A stretch of DNA of 36,377 bases from Actinomycetes bacterium (GTDB lineage Bacteria; Actinomycetota; Acidimicrobiia; Acidimicrobiales; Aldehydirespiratoraceae): contig JAJRXJ010000341.1 in assembly GCA_024276355.1 (NCBI GenBank), forward strand, positions 1 to 36,377, given 5' to 3'. Under the pieces are notes generated by a model. The model worked only from the letters and a program-made list of their open reading frames with translations. It was not told the DNA's origin and did not search any database. Of the stretch, positions 1 to 8,039 are shown one piece after another (position 1 is the first letter of the stretch; the number at the start of each line of letters is the position of its first letter). Made by a program: the position numbers and the translations under genes.

Positions 1-155
1 GCCAGCGTGGTCTTACCGGTACCCGGGGGGCCGGTCAGTATGACGTGCTTGCCGGAATCTATGGCGGCCACGAGTTGGTCGACCACGTGCGCCGGAAGAA
101 TCAGGCCCGCATCGTCTACCGCACGCTGCAAATCGGTGGTGGTGAACGACGGCAC
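1..155 (-). CDS. AAA+ ATPase, 5' end only (McrB/MoxR-like)
   Basis: Only the first 51 codons or so are present; the gene runs off the left edge of the window. Reading leftward from a GTG at 155, the protein has an N-terminal helical stretch and then a Walker A P-loop, GPPGTGKTTLA, near residues 41-51. A P-loop this close to the N-terminus, preceded by a phrase like GKHVILT, is typical of AAA_5-type ATPases related to McrB and MoxR. The substrate and partners cannot be told from this fragment. The start lies in the same frame as the upstream Cys-rich gene, separated only by that gene's TAG stop and one TGT codon, so the two are almost certainly co-transcribed. The ribosome binding site is weak. 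Confidence is high for the ATPase class and low for any specific role. Confidence 0.8.
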   Translation of the reverse strand, partial: MPSFTTTDLQRAVDDAGLILPAHVVDQLVAAIDSGKHVILTGPPGTGKTTL

Positions 156-158
156 ACA

Positions 159-899
159 CTAATCGTCGGCCGATTTCCCTCTCACCTGAGGATGAGGAAG
201 AAATGAACCGGCCGGCCGCGCCGTGAGATAGTCAACGAGAAGACGGTACGGCTCTTCTCCCACGATCTCCACGAGCTCGTCACGATGGGATCTCCACACG
301 GGCCTGTCGGCCGCAAACGCCATCGGGTCATCGGTGCACCACCAAGCGAACTCGGCTCCGCCTTCGCCCCAGTCGTGGCGCTTCCACTCTCTGACTATGT
401 AGGTGGTTTGGCCGTTGTCGTCGGTGTAGTCGTCGAATCGGATCGGCACCTGCCAGCAGACGTCGGGCTTCCAGTCGATGGGCCGTTCGCCGCGGGCCTC
501 GGCAGCCTGATGGAGGGCACATCCGGCACCGCCGGGGTGACCGGGCCGGTTGAGAAAGATGCACGCATCGTCGACGGTCTGGGTCATCCACTCGCCGTCC
601 TCCGTTCGGTGGATCGGTCCACCCATTTCCGCGGCCCTGTCGATGAGCTCCCACTCGTCGGACGACAGGAGCGATGCCTTATCCTCGGTTGCGTGTCTGT
701 CGGCCTCATCCACGAAGTGGGCACCGTAGGTGCAGCATCCGTGCTCGTATTCCGGCGCCAGCTCCGTGAACACACCAGGGCACCCACGGCCGTAGATGCA
801 CATGTAGTTGCTGGTCATGAAGGTGACATCGAACTGCCAGGTGTCGCCGTCGGAGTCGGTGAACGTGACCCATTCATGGAGATCGTCTAGGTCGGGCAT
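159..899 (-). CDS. Cys-rich conserved hypothetical protein, possible metal binding
   Basis: This is a 246-residue soluble protein with no signal peptide or membrane segment. It has eight cysteines, several in tight clusters: a CxxxxxC pair near residues 33-39, an adjacent Cys-Cys near 54-55, and single cysteines near 112, 126, 147 and 187, in phrases such as GCCTYG, GCALHQ and VCWQVP. Such spacing recalls YkgJ/DUF3109-type proteins thought to bind zinc or an iron-sulfur cluster, but that is a resemblance seen by eye and not a family assignment. It is rich in acidic residues and tryptophan. It starts at an ATG at 899, divergent from the small gene at 942, and is followed at once by the AAA+ ATPase. 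The function is unknown. Confidence 0.75.
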   Translation of the reverse strand: MPDLDDLHEWVTFTDSDGDTWQFDVTFMTSNYMCIYGRGCPGVFTELAPEYEHGCCTYGAHFVDEADRHATEDKASLLSSDEWELIDRAAEMGGPIHRTEDGEWMTQTVDDACIFLNRPGHPGGAGCALHQAAEARGERPIDWKPDVCWQVPIRFDDYTDDNGQTTYIVREWKRHDWGEGGAEFAWWCTDDPMAFAADRPVWRSHRDELVEIVGEEPYRLLVDYLTARPAGSFLPHPQVRGKSADD

Positions 900-941
900 C
901 GAAGCGACGGTAGCGGCGCCGAGCTGGTATATCGTGCCCCC

Positions 942-1145
942 GTGTCCGGAGAATTCGATCAGATAAGAAATCGGCTCGAGATCATCGCCGAGGAGCTGGC
1001 CGACTTGGCCATTCAGCGGCTAATCGATTCGATCGACGCCGGCGGCACCGAACTCCCGGTCGACGAGAAACGGCTCACCCGGGCCCGCCGGGCGGTCGAG
1101 AAAGCCATTCATCTTCTCGAAGAACCCGACCATACATTCGACTGA
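942..1145 (+). CDS. small hypothetical protein, 67 residues, helical
   Basis: I do not recognise this protein. It starts with GTG and encodes 67 residues that look almost entirely helical and amphipathic: an acidic first half, a central SIDAGG turn and a basic helix with ARRAVEKAIHLLEE. No membrane segment is visible. A TATATC hexamer at 928-933 sits eight bases before the GTG and could be a -10 element, which would make the transcript leaderless. It is convergent with the LOG-family gene, and both stop codons fall in the arms of a short inverted repeat. It is supported as a real gene by codon usage matching its neighbours and by filling the gap between two clear genes. Confidence 0.6.
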   Translation: MSGEFDQIRNRLEIIAEELADLAIQRLIDSIDAGGTELPVDEKRLTRARRAVEKAIHLLEEPDHTFD

Positions 1146-1178
1146 GCGACCGTCCGGAGACCGACCGGCGCCCTCAGT
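1141..1178. terminator. possible bidirectional terminator hairpin
   Basis: The arms ACTGAG and CTCAGT enclose an inner CCGG/CCGG pairing, and they contain the stop codons of the two convergent genes. There is no T-run, so this is only a candidate transcription terminator. Confidence 0.3.
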
Positions 1179-2214
1179 TGTTCGGAGACGGTCTGTATTG
1201 ATTGAGTGCGTCTATCAGCCGCCGCAGTCTGGCCAGGGCATGGCGGTCGAAGCGGAAGGCAATGCGGTCGCGATCCACTTCGTCGTTGTCTCTGATTTCC
1301 GCATCGGTGGCGTTGATCCGCTCGATGCTTCCCGACTTGACGATGTCGGAGAAATCTCGATTGAGCGAAGCCAGCTCGTCGTCGCCGACAGGTCGTTTGA
1401 GCCTCAGAACCAGCCTTGGGCCGACGAACCTCATGGAATGGTAGGTGTCGTAGAAACTGCAGATTTCCGCCACTGCCTCATCAACCGAATCGGTGAGCTT
1501 CACCAGGCAGAGGTCGTCTGAGGAGATGAGGCCACCTTCGCGCAGTTCCGACTCGATGAAGCGTCGCCACTTCTTCCAGTAGGTTCCCCCCGGGGGATCA
1601 AGGAGGACGACCGGGGCAGGTGGGGTCTTGCCGGTCTGTATGAGGGTCAGTAGTTCGAAGGTCTCGTCCATGGTTCCGAAGCCGCCGGGCAGCAACACGT
1701 AGCCGTGTGACTCCTTCATGAAGATCACTTTGCGGGTGAAGAAGTACCGGAAATTGATCAGCTTGGGATCACCGGCGATGACCGGATTCGCGTCGGCCTC
1801 GAACGGGAGCATGATGTTGACCCCGAAGCTGCGGTCACGGCCGGCTCCCTCGTGGCCGGCCTGCATGATCCCGGGCCCGGCACCGGTGATGACCATCCAT
1901 CCGGCCGCGGCGATCGCCTGTGCGAAATCGTGGGCCATGAGATAGGCCGGGTCGCCGGGTTCGATGCGGGCGCTGCCGAAGATCGTGCACTTCATCACAT
2001 CGCTGTAGGGAGCGAACACCTGGAACGAATAGCGGAGCTCCTTCACCGCCGCGGCGACGAGCTTCAAGTCGCCTCGGTCCACATCCTCGAGGCCCATGCG
2101 GATGGCGGTGACAACCATCTCGAACACGAGCTCACGGTCGGCTGGATCCACCGCTTCCACAAGATCGAGGATTTCGTTGTCGAGCTGCTCATCGCCGGTG
2201 CGATAGTGGTACAT
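1174..2214 (-). CDS. LOG-family (TIGR00730) Rossmann nucleotide-binding protein
   Basis: This 346-residue protein belongs to the family once called lysine decarboxylase-like; characterised members are cytokinin riboside 5'-monophosphate phosphoribohydrolases that release a base from a nucleoside monophosphate. The diagnostic PGGFGTMDE motif lies at residues 176-184, the nucleotide-binding TGAGPGIMQA region near 110-119 and the partner RK pair at 161-162. It is the long form, with about 70 extra N-terminal residues and a C-terminal extension of unknown function. The frame stays open upstream to 2424 inside fbiC, but an ATG at 2214, preceded by AGGGG about eleven bases away, fits best; a GTG at 2226 is the alternative. 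It lies 73 bases after fbiC on the same strand, so it is probably the last gene of that operon. The physiological substrate is not evident. Confidence 0.85.
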   Translation of the reverse strand: MYHYRTGDEQLDNEILDLVEAVDPADRELVFEMVVTAIRMGLEDVDRGDLKLVAAAVKELRYSFQVFAPYSDVMKCTIFGSARIEPGDPAYLMAHDFAQAIAAAGWMVITGAGPGIMQAGHEGAGRDRSFGVNIMLPFEADANPVIAGDPKLINFRYFFTRKVIFMKESHGYVLLPGGFGTMDETFELLTLIQTGKTPPAPVVLLDPPGGTYWKKWRRFIESELREGGLISSDDLCLVKLTDSVDEAVAEICSFYDTYHSMRFVGPRLVLRLKRPVGDDELASLNRDFSDIVKSGSIERINATDAEIRDNDEVDRDRIAFRFDRHALARLRRLIDALNQYRPSPNN

Positions 2215-2287
2215 GGGTTGACTCACCCCTGCAGACTGCCACGCGCCGGGGTGCTCCGGCACGCACGTGGGCTGATCCGCTCGTGGA

Positions 2288-4687
2288 TCAGGCGCCGGCG
2301 ACGGGGATCGACGGGCGGGACCTGCGGGTACGGAGCGGAAGCTGCGAAGCGTCGGGACGACCATAAAGAGTGGTTCGTTGCACAAGCCGGCGGCCGAGAG
2401 GCTCGACCAGGGCCCGGAAATCATCGGGCGTCACATCCGTGCCGTGCTCCGAACCGGCGGCTCGCGAAATGTTTTCGTCCATCAGGGTCCCACCGAGATC
2501 GTTGACACCAGCCTGGAGCAGCTGCCGAACACCCCCGAGACCGAGCTTGACCCACGATCCCTGGATGTTGTCGATGCGCCCTCGGTAGACGATTCGTGCA
2601 ACCGCGTGCATCAGCAGCACCTCGCGCCATGTGGGCCCGCGTCGGGCCCGACGCTGGAGATAGATCGGTGACGCCATGTGGACGAATGGCAGCCCGACGA
2701 ATTCGGTGAAACCCCCGGTCTCCTCCTGCAAGGCACGGGTGAGGAGCATGTGCTCCGCCCAGTGCTCGGGCCGTTCGACCGAGCCGAACATGATGGTGAC
2801 ATTCGACTTCAACCCGACCGAATGGGCCACGCGGTGGGCCTCGAGCCACTCGTGGGTGTTGATCTTGTCCGGGCACAGGATCTCGCGTACGTCGTCCACG
2901 AGGATCTCCGCTGCTGTGCCGGGCAACGACCTCTGACCGGCTTCCATCAGGCGCCTCAGATAGTCGGCGAGCGGTTCGTGGTTTCGCTTGGCTCCCTCGG
3001 TGACCTCGAGCGCGGTGAATCCGTGGATGTGCATGTCGGGTACGGCGTCGTTGACGGCGCGGGCCACGTCTATGTAGTAGTCGCCGTCGAAATCCGGATG
3101 AATCCCGCCCTGGAGGCAGACCTCGGTGGCACCGGCCTCGGCTGCCTCAACGGACCGTTCCGCGATCTGATCGAGTGTGAGCAGGTACGGGGTACCCCGG
3201 AGGTTGAGCGACAGTGGGCCTTTCGAGAACCCGCAGAAACGACATTTGAAGGTGCAGACGTTGGTGTAGTTGATGTTGCGGTTGGCCACCCAGGTGACTA
3301 CCGATCCAACGATTTGAGCGCGGAGTTCATCGGCGACACGGGCAACGGCGGCGACCTCCGGCCCTCGAGCCCGGAACAGGCTCACGATTTGGTCGAACCC
3401 CACGTCGTGGCCCATGCGCACCCCGTCGACGACCTCCCCGACGGCGCCGCCGGCCTCGCCGTCGGCACTGAGTAGATCGGCAGGTTCGGCCCCGGTGCCG
3501 GTGTACCACTGAGAGGAGATGTGGCCGATGAGGTCGAACTCGGCGCCGTCGTCGACCTTGGCCCTCTCCATGGTCCGCTCCGGCCAGACCGAACCGGGGT
3601 CGTCTCGGGCGAAACCGTCGGAGTCGGCTCTGTCCATGACCGCGAAGTGCAGATCCGGATGGATCCACTCTTGGGGTTCACGAACGAAACGCGGATGGAC
3701 CGTGAGACGGGATGCGAGCGTGTGGCCGTGGCGCTCCGTGGTCTCCCGGAGCCGATCCAGTTGAGGCCAGGGCCGTTCGGGATTGACGTGGTCGGCGGTC
3801 ACCGGGGACACGCCGCCCCAGTCGCTCACCCCGACCTCGAGCAGGTCGCCGAAATCGGTGGAGAGATTCGGTGGCGCCTGGACGTGAACATCGTGAGGGA
3901 GAATCACCCTGGCCAGGGCGATCGCGTCGAGGTGCTCACGGCTGGGGCAGGCGGCGTGTGAGTGCATTGCCGTGCCCGGTTTCGGCAGGAAGTTCTGCAC
4001 GATCACCTCCTGGATGTGACCGTGCCGACGATGTGTCGCGGCGATCGCCTCCAAGGCCCGAATGCGATCGCTGCGGTCCTCACCAATGCCGACGAGGATG
4101 CCTGTTGTGTAGGGGACCTGCAGCTCTCCGGCCCATTCGAGTGTGTCGAGTCGGCGTTCGGGAACCTTGTCGGGAGATCCACGGTGGCAATCGAGATCGG
4201 GACGCAGGCTCTCGAGCATCATTCCCTGGCTTGGGGACATTCGCCGGAGGCGCTCGATCTCATGGCGAAACATCGCCCCGGTGTTGGCGTGGGGGAGGAG
4301 ACCGGTCTCGGACAGGACGAGTTCTCCCATGGCGATGACGTAGTCGACGGTTGATTCGAACCCACGCTCGGACAGCCAACGAGCAGCGGACGGGTAGCGA
4401 AGCTCCGGCCGCTCACCAAGTGTGAACAGCGCTTCGTGGCATCCGGCATCGGCGCCCTGGCGCGCGATGGCGAGAACCTCGTCTGCGGAAAGGAAGGGCG
4501 AGTCGAGTCGGGCGGGCGGCTGCGCAAACGTGCAGTAGCCGCACTTGTCCCGACACAGCATGGTGAGCGGTATGAAGACCTTCGGCGACCACGTGACAAC
4601 GCTGCCGAAGGCCCTGTCGCGAATCGCTCGGGCCTCGGCGGAGAGTTCGGCGAAGGACAGTGATTCGATCTCAGATCGTGTGGGCAT
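2288..4687 (-). CDS. fbiC: FO synthase (fused CofG/CofH)
   Basis: This 799-residue bifunctional radical-SAM enzyme makes FO (7,8-didemethyl-8-hydroxy-5-deazariboflavin), the chromophore of coenzyme F420, from tyrosine and a ribityl-pyrimidine. The N-terminal CofG half carries a CxxxCxxC iron-sulfur motif at C45, C49 and C52 (within CRDKCGYC). The C-terminal CofH half carries a second one at C478, C482 and C485 (within CTFKCRFC). The fused form is typical of actinobacteria; many archaea and cyanobacteria have two separate proteins. The start ATG has a strong GGAGG site a few bases upstream. It overlaps the end of the upstream HxlR regulator gene by 17 bases, so translation of the two is probably coupled. 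It implies that this organism uses F420-dependent redox enzymes. I am very sure of the assignment. Confidence 0.97.
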   Translation of the reverse strand: MPTRSEIESLSFAELSAEARAIRDRAFGSVVTWSPKVFIPLTMLCRDKCGYCTFAQPPARLDSPFLSADEVLAIARQGADAGCHEALFTLGERPELRYPSAARWLSERGFESTVDYVIAMGELVLSETGLLPHANTGAMFRHEIERLRRMSPSQGMMLESLRPDLDCHRGSPDKVPERRLDTLEWAGELQVPYTTGILVGIGEDRSDRIRALEAIAATHRRHGHIQEVIVQNFLPKPGTAMHSHAACPSREHLDAIALARVILPHDVHVQAPPNLSTDFGDLLEVGVSDWGGVSPVTADHVNPERPWPQLDRLRETTERHGHTLASRLTVHPRFVREPQEWIHPDLHFAVMDRADSDGFARDDPGSVWPERTMERAKVDDGAEFDLIGHISSQWYTGTGAEPADLLSADGEAGGAVGEVVDGVRMGHDVGFDQIVSLFRARGPEVAAVARVADELRAQIVGSVVTWVANRNINYTNVCTFKCRFCGFSKGPLSLNLRGTPYLLTLDQIAERSVEAAEAGATEVCLQGGIHPDFDGDYYIDVARAVNDAVPDMHIHGFTALEVTEGAKRNHEPLADYLRRLMEAGQRSLPGTAAEILVDDVREILCPDKINTHEWLEAHRVAHSVGLKSNVTIMFGSVERPEHWAEHMLLTRALQEETGGFTEFVGLPFVHMASPIYLQRRARRGPTWREVLLMHAVARIVYRGRIDNIQGSWVKLGLGGVRQLLQAGVNDLGGTLMDENISRAAGSEHGTDVTPDDFRALVEPLGRRLVQRTTLYGRPDASQLPLRTRRSRPSIPVAGA

Positions 4688-5147
4688 GACCCTCCGTGTT
4701 GTTGGTGCGTCCCGGTCCCGGTTCGGAACGTATGTGTGTTGGATCGACCGGTGTGTTGCAGGTCGTGCACCACGACTGGAGCTCCAGGCGCGTGTGACAC
4801 GAGTCGTGGACCAGCTCTGTGGGAGGCCCTGATGTCGAGTAATGGTCGTCGCCCCACCGCATCAGTGCCACCAGCGCAGGCGAGAGGTCCCGACCCTTCG
4901 AGGTGAGGTGGTATTCGTGTCGCAGAGGCCTGAGCTGGTAGGGAACCCTTTTCACCACACCCTCGGACACCAATGAGTTGAGTCGCTCGGTGAGAAGGTT
5001 TCGGGCGATCCCCAGATCGGATTGGATCCGGGAGAAGCGCCTGACCCCTCGGAACAGATCGCGCAGGATCAGCAGTGTCCATTTGTCGCCGATCACGCGA
5101 AGGGTGCGCTCGATCGAACAGACGGTGTCGGAATCGGCTCTGGGCAA
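4671..5147 (-). CDS. HxlR-family winged-helix regulator
   Basis: This 158-residue DNA-binding protein has an HxlR-type winged helix over residues 10-105, including the family phrases IGDKWTLLILRDLF and LTERLNSLVSEGVV. Cys10, in CSIERTLRVIG, is at the position that senses thiol or redox stress in characterised HxlR members such as YodB and HypR. A C-terminal tail adds C117, H118, C127 and C130 and may form a small metal site. Translation appears to begin at TTG, since no in-frame ATG or GTG lies nearby upstream; no good ribosome binding site precedes it. Its 3' end overlaps the fbiC start by 17 bases. This suggests that it regulates FO synthesis, itself, or the divergent acyl-CoA dehydrogenase gene. 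The effector is unknown. Confidence 0.88.
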   Translation of the reverse strand: MPRADSDTVCSIERTLRVIGDKWTLLILRDLFRGVRRFSRIQSDLGIARNLLTERLNSLVSEGVVKRVPYQLRPLRHEYHLTSKGRDLSPALVALMRWGDDHYSTSGPPTELVHDSCHTRLELQSWCTTCNTPVDPTHIRSEPGPGRTNNTEGHAHTI

Positions 5148-5171
5148 GCCGGAACCATAGGTCGGGTCGGT

Positions 5172-5183
5172 TTACATATGCAA
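5172..5183. promoter_or_regulatory. imperfect palindrome, candidate HxlR operator
   Basis: TTACATATGCAA forms an imperfect palindrome centred on CATATG in an AT-rich patch of an otherwise GC-rich divergent region. It lies 25 bases upstream of the HxlR gene start. Winged-helix regulators of this family often bind such sites near their own promoters. This is inference from position and symmetry only. Confidence 0.25.
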
Positions 5184-5281
5184 CTCACCCCATCCCTGAT
5201 ACCGGATCGCGCGATGTTCGGCTGGATCGGCTAGCAAGTGTCGCCCAACCATTTCGGTGAACCGGATGAACGGAGATGACG

Positions 5282-6517
5282 ATGCACAGATGGTCCGACG
5301 AACACGAGATGCTCCGAACGGCGATGAAGGACTTCGTCGAGCGTGAGGTGGTGCCTCTGAAGGACGAGCTGGAACACGGTGACCTTCCGCCGTACGGGGT
5401 TCTCCGAAAGCTCTATCGGACCTTCGGTATGGACGAACTTGCCCGCACGAGTTTCCGGCGCCGTATCGAAGCGGAGCGCGCCGCCGAGGCTTCCTCCGGC
5501 GGACCTGGCGCGTCAGACCACGAGTCGCCGTCGCCCGCACGGCCCGACGCCGGCTTCACACTCATACCCATCATCGAGCTTTGCCATCACTGTCCCGGAC
5601 TGGTCACCGCGATGGGTGTTTCGGTGGGACTCACGGCGTCGGCGATCTCATCGCGCGGCACCATCGCCCAGAAAGAACGCTGGGTCGAGGATCTGCTGAC
5701 ACTCGACAAGATCGGGGCGTGGGCGATCACCGAACCGGGATCGGGCTCCGACGCCTTCGGTTCGATGCGATCCACCGCCCGGCGCGACGGAGAGCAGTAC
5801 ATACTCAACGGGTCGAAGACGTTCATCACCAACGGCCCATACGCCGACACCATCGTGTTCATCTGCAAACTCGATGAGGGCAACGACCCCGCCGACCGCA
5901 AGGTGTTGAGTTTCGTTCTCGACTCGGGCATGGACGGCTTGGAGCAGTCGAAGCCCCTGAGGAAGATGGGGATGCACTCGTCGCCCACCGGCGAGCTGTT
6001 CCTCACGGATGTACGCGTGGGTGCCGACCGGTTGATCGGGGAGACCGAAGATCCAGAAGGCGGGGGTCGCAGCGGTGCCAAGTCGACCTTCCAACAGGAG
6101 CGAAGCGGTGTGGCCGCGATGGCGCTGGGAATTATCGAACGCTGCCTGGAACTATCGGTGGCATACGCGCGGGAGCGAGTGCAATTCGGTAGGCGTATCG
6201 GCGATTTCCAGCTCATCCAGCAGAAGCTCGCCCACATGGAACTGGCACGCATGAACATCCAGAATCTTGTCTTCAGGGTCATCGAGATGGCCGCGGCCGG
6301 CGAATCGATGTCTCTGGCCGAGGCGTCGGCCATGAAGCTCTACTCGGCCCGAGCAGCCACCGAGGTTGCCCTTGATGCCGTGCAGGTTCACGGTGGAAAC
6401 GGGTACATGGCCGAGTTTCAGGTGGAGCAGCTGGCCCGCGACGCGAAGGTTCTCCAGATCTATGCCGGCACCGACGAGATCCAGACCATCGCGATAGCGC
6501 GCGACCTCCTCAACTGA
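5282..6517 (+). CDS. acyl-CoA dehydrogenase
   Basis: This FAD flavoenzyme oxidises an acyl-CoA to its 2,3-enoyl form and passes electrons to an electron-transfer flavoprotein. With the chosen start it has 411 residues. The FAD/substrate loop AITEPGSGSD is at 148-157, and the C-terminal VHGGNGYM and IYAGTDEIQ signatures are present. The position that supplies the catalytic Glu in medium-chain enzymes is Ala395 (in YAGT). The Glu of FQQERSG (about residue 273) aligns by eye with the base of isovaleryl-CoA dehydrogenase, so it resembles that subgroup. An unusual Ser/Pro/Ala-rich insert occupies about residues 60-90. ATG codons occur at 5276 and 5282; GGAG at 5272-5275 is spaced properly only for the second. 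It is divergent from the HxlR gene. The acyl substrate is not known. Confidence 0.93.
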   Translation: MHRWSDEHEMLRTAMKDFVEREVVPLKDELEHGDLPPYGVLRKLYRTFGMDELARTSFRRRIEAERAAEASSGGPGASDHESPSPARPDAGFTLIPIIELCHHCPGLVTAMGVSVGLTASAISSRGTIAQKERWVEDLLTLDKIGAWAITEPGSGSDAFGSMRSTARRDGEQYILNGSKTFITNGPYADTIVFICKLDEGNDPADRKVLSFVLDSGMDGLEQSKPLRKMGMHSSPTGELFLTDVRVGADRLIGETEDPEGGGRSGAKSTFQQERSGVAAMALGIIERCLELSVAYARERVQFGRRIGDFQLIQQKLAHMELARMNIQNLVFRVIEMAAAGESMSLAEASAMKLYSARAATEVALDAVQVHGGNGYMAEFQVEQLARDAKVLQIYAGTDEIQTIAIARDLLN

Positions 6518-6565
6518 CGCCTGGCCAACAGTTCCTTTCCCATATCCGGGTGGCTGCCGACACGC

Positions 6566-8026
6566 ATGCCAATGCCTTGCCGCGCGAAGTGCCTTTGGGA
6601 AAGTGGTGTCGTCGCCATGTTCGTGGCGGTGGCCGTTCTCGCGATCACGCTCGACTCGACCTCTTGGCATCACCCCACGTTGCTGGCGGCGATGGTGGTG
6701 CCATCGGCCGCCCTGTGTGCGACAACTGCCGGTTGGTTGCTCTGGGTGGCCCACCGCAACGATCAACCCGAGCTCGGCCTCACAGCCGGCTTCTTCATGG
6801 TCGTCTCGATCCTGTCGTTGGCCCACGGGATACTTCTTCCGGGTGCCTTGTTCGGCCCCAACACCGCCAGCAGCGCCACCGCATTCTGGACGGTACCGAT
6901 CGGAGCATTGGCCATGACTCCGACAATCGGACGACGACACCGTCACACCAGGAGCCTGCGCAACTGGCGTGCCTGGGTCGCAGTCACCACCGCGGCATCA
7001 GTGTTGGTGACCGTTGCCGCACTCATCTGGACGAGCGCGCTGCCAGTGCCCGAGGCCGGATCGGGGTGGGCGGTCATCTCGGCGATCCTCATGTACTCGT
7101 TCGTGGCTGTGCTGTCGATGCGACACCTTGAGTTGGCCATGATCGCCGGCGCCCCCGGCCCCTTGGCCATCGGCGCCGGGTTCGTCCTGGTGGGCGGGAG
7201 CAATCTCGTTCTGATCGGCGGAGGCGACTACGCCCCGCACTTCTGGTTGGCACACCTCCTGGATATCGCCGGTGTGGCGGCAGCAACCATCGTCGGAGCG
7301 ATCGTCTACCGTCGAACCCGCTCCGCCACGCAGGTGATGGGGCCGGTCCTGGCCATTGATCCCATGTCGGCTCTCGAGCTTGGCCTGCATCCCGTGGTTC
7401 ATCGGTTCGTGGCTGATCTGGAGTCCAAGGACCAGATCACCCGAGACCACGTGATTCGCACGGCTGCCCTGGTGGTCGAGGTGGGGGAGAGACTGGACCT
7501 GTCCACCAAGGACCTCGTGGCCGCCGGCATCGGTGGCGTTCTCCACGACATCGGGAAGCTGGAGATACCCAATGAGATCCTGACCAAGCCCGGGCGCCTG
7601 ACCGACGAGGAGTTCGCCACCATTCGCACCCATCCGCTGCTGGGGGAGATGATCCTGTCGGGCCATCCCCATCTGGCATGCGCCATTCCCGCCGTTCGCT
7701 GGCACCACGAACGGATTGACGGCCGCGGCTACCCGGACTCGCTCGTCGCCGAGAAGATCCCGCTGGTGGCACGGATCGTCGCTGCTTGCGACGCCTTCGA
7801 CGCCATGACCGTCACCCGCCATTACCGGGGCGCCATGCCGGTCGCGAGAGCCCACGAGATCCTGAGGGACCTGTCCGGACAGCAATGGGACGCTGATGTC
7901 GTCGCCGCGGTGCTGTCGGTGACCGGCGACTGGGGCACCACCATTCAGCCGTCCGAGATCCGCCACCTGTCGACGGTGGGCAGCCTGGCCATGTGCGATT
8001 GCCTCCCCGAGGGGCTGTCGGCCTGA
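6566..8026 (+). CDS. membrane-anchored HD-GYP domain protein, probable c-di-GMP phosphodiesterase
   Basis: This 486-residue protein has about seven or eight hydrophobic helices in residues 15-250, which look like an integral-membrane sensor module that I cannot name. A cytoplasmic HD-GYP domain follows at about 265-450. The catalytic signatures are intact: HDIGK at 327-331, THP near 355, HHE at 380-382 followed by DGRGYP at 385-390, and a DAFDAMT phrase near 409. Most intact HD-GYP proteins hydrolyse cyclic di-GMP or a related dinucleotide; that is family knowledge and not proven here. The start is uncertain: ATG codons at 6566, 6572 and 6617 all lack a strong ribosome binding site. It lies 48 bases after the acyl-CoA dehydrogenase gene and may share its transcript. 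Confidence 0.88.
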   Translation: MPMPCRAKCLWESGVVAMFVAVAVLAITLDSTSWHHPTLLAAMVVPSAALCATTAGWLLWVAHRNDQPELGLTAGFFMVVSILSLAHGILLPGALFGPNTASSATAFWTVPIGALAMTPTIGRRHRHTRSLRNWRAWVAVTTAASVLVTVAALIWTSALPVPEAGSGWAVISAILMYSFVAVLSMRHLELAMIAGAPGPLAIGAGFVLVGGSNLVLIGGGDYAPHFWLAHLLDIAGVAAATIVGAIVYRRTRSATQVMGPVLAIDPMSALELGLHPVVHRFVADLESKDQITRDHVIRTAALVVEVGERLDLSTKDLVAAGIGGVLHDIGKLEIPNEILTKPGRLTDEEFATIRTHPLLGEMILSGHPHLACAIPAVRWHHERIDGRGYPDSLVAEKIPLVARIVAACDAFDAMTVTRHYRGAMPVARAHEILRDLSGQQWDADVVAAVLSVTGDWGTTIQPSEIRHLSTVGSLAMCDCLPEGLSA

Positions 8027-8039
8027 GCACCCGATCCGG

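Noticed and set aside
2678-3475. A 265-codon plus-strand open frame inside fbiC
   Set aside because: It is opposite the FO synthase gene, whose radical-SAM motifs prove the minus strand is coding.
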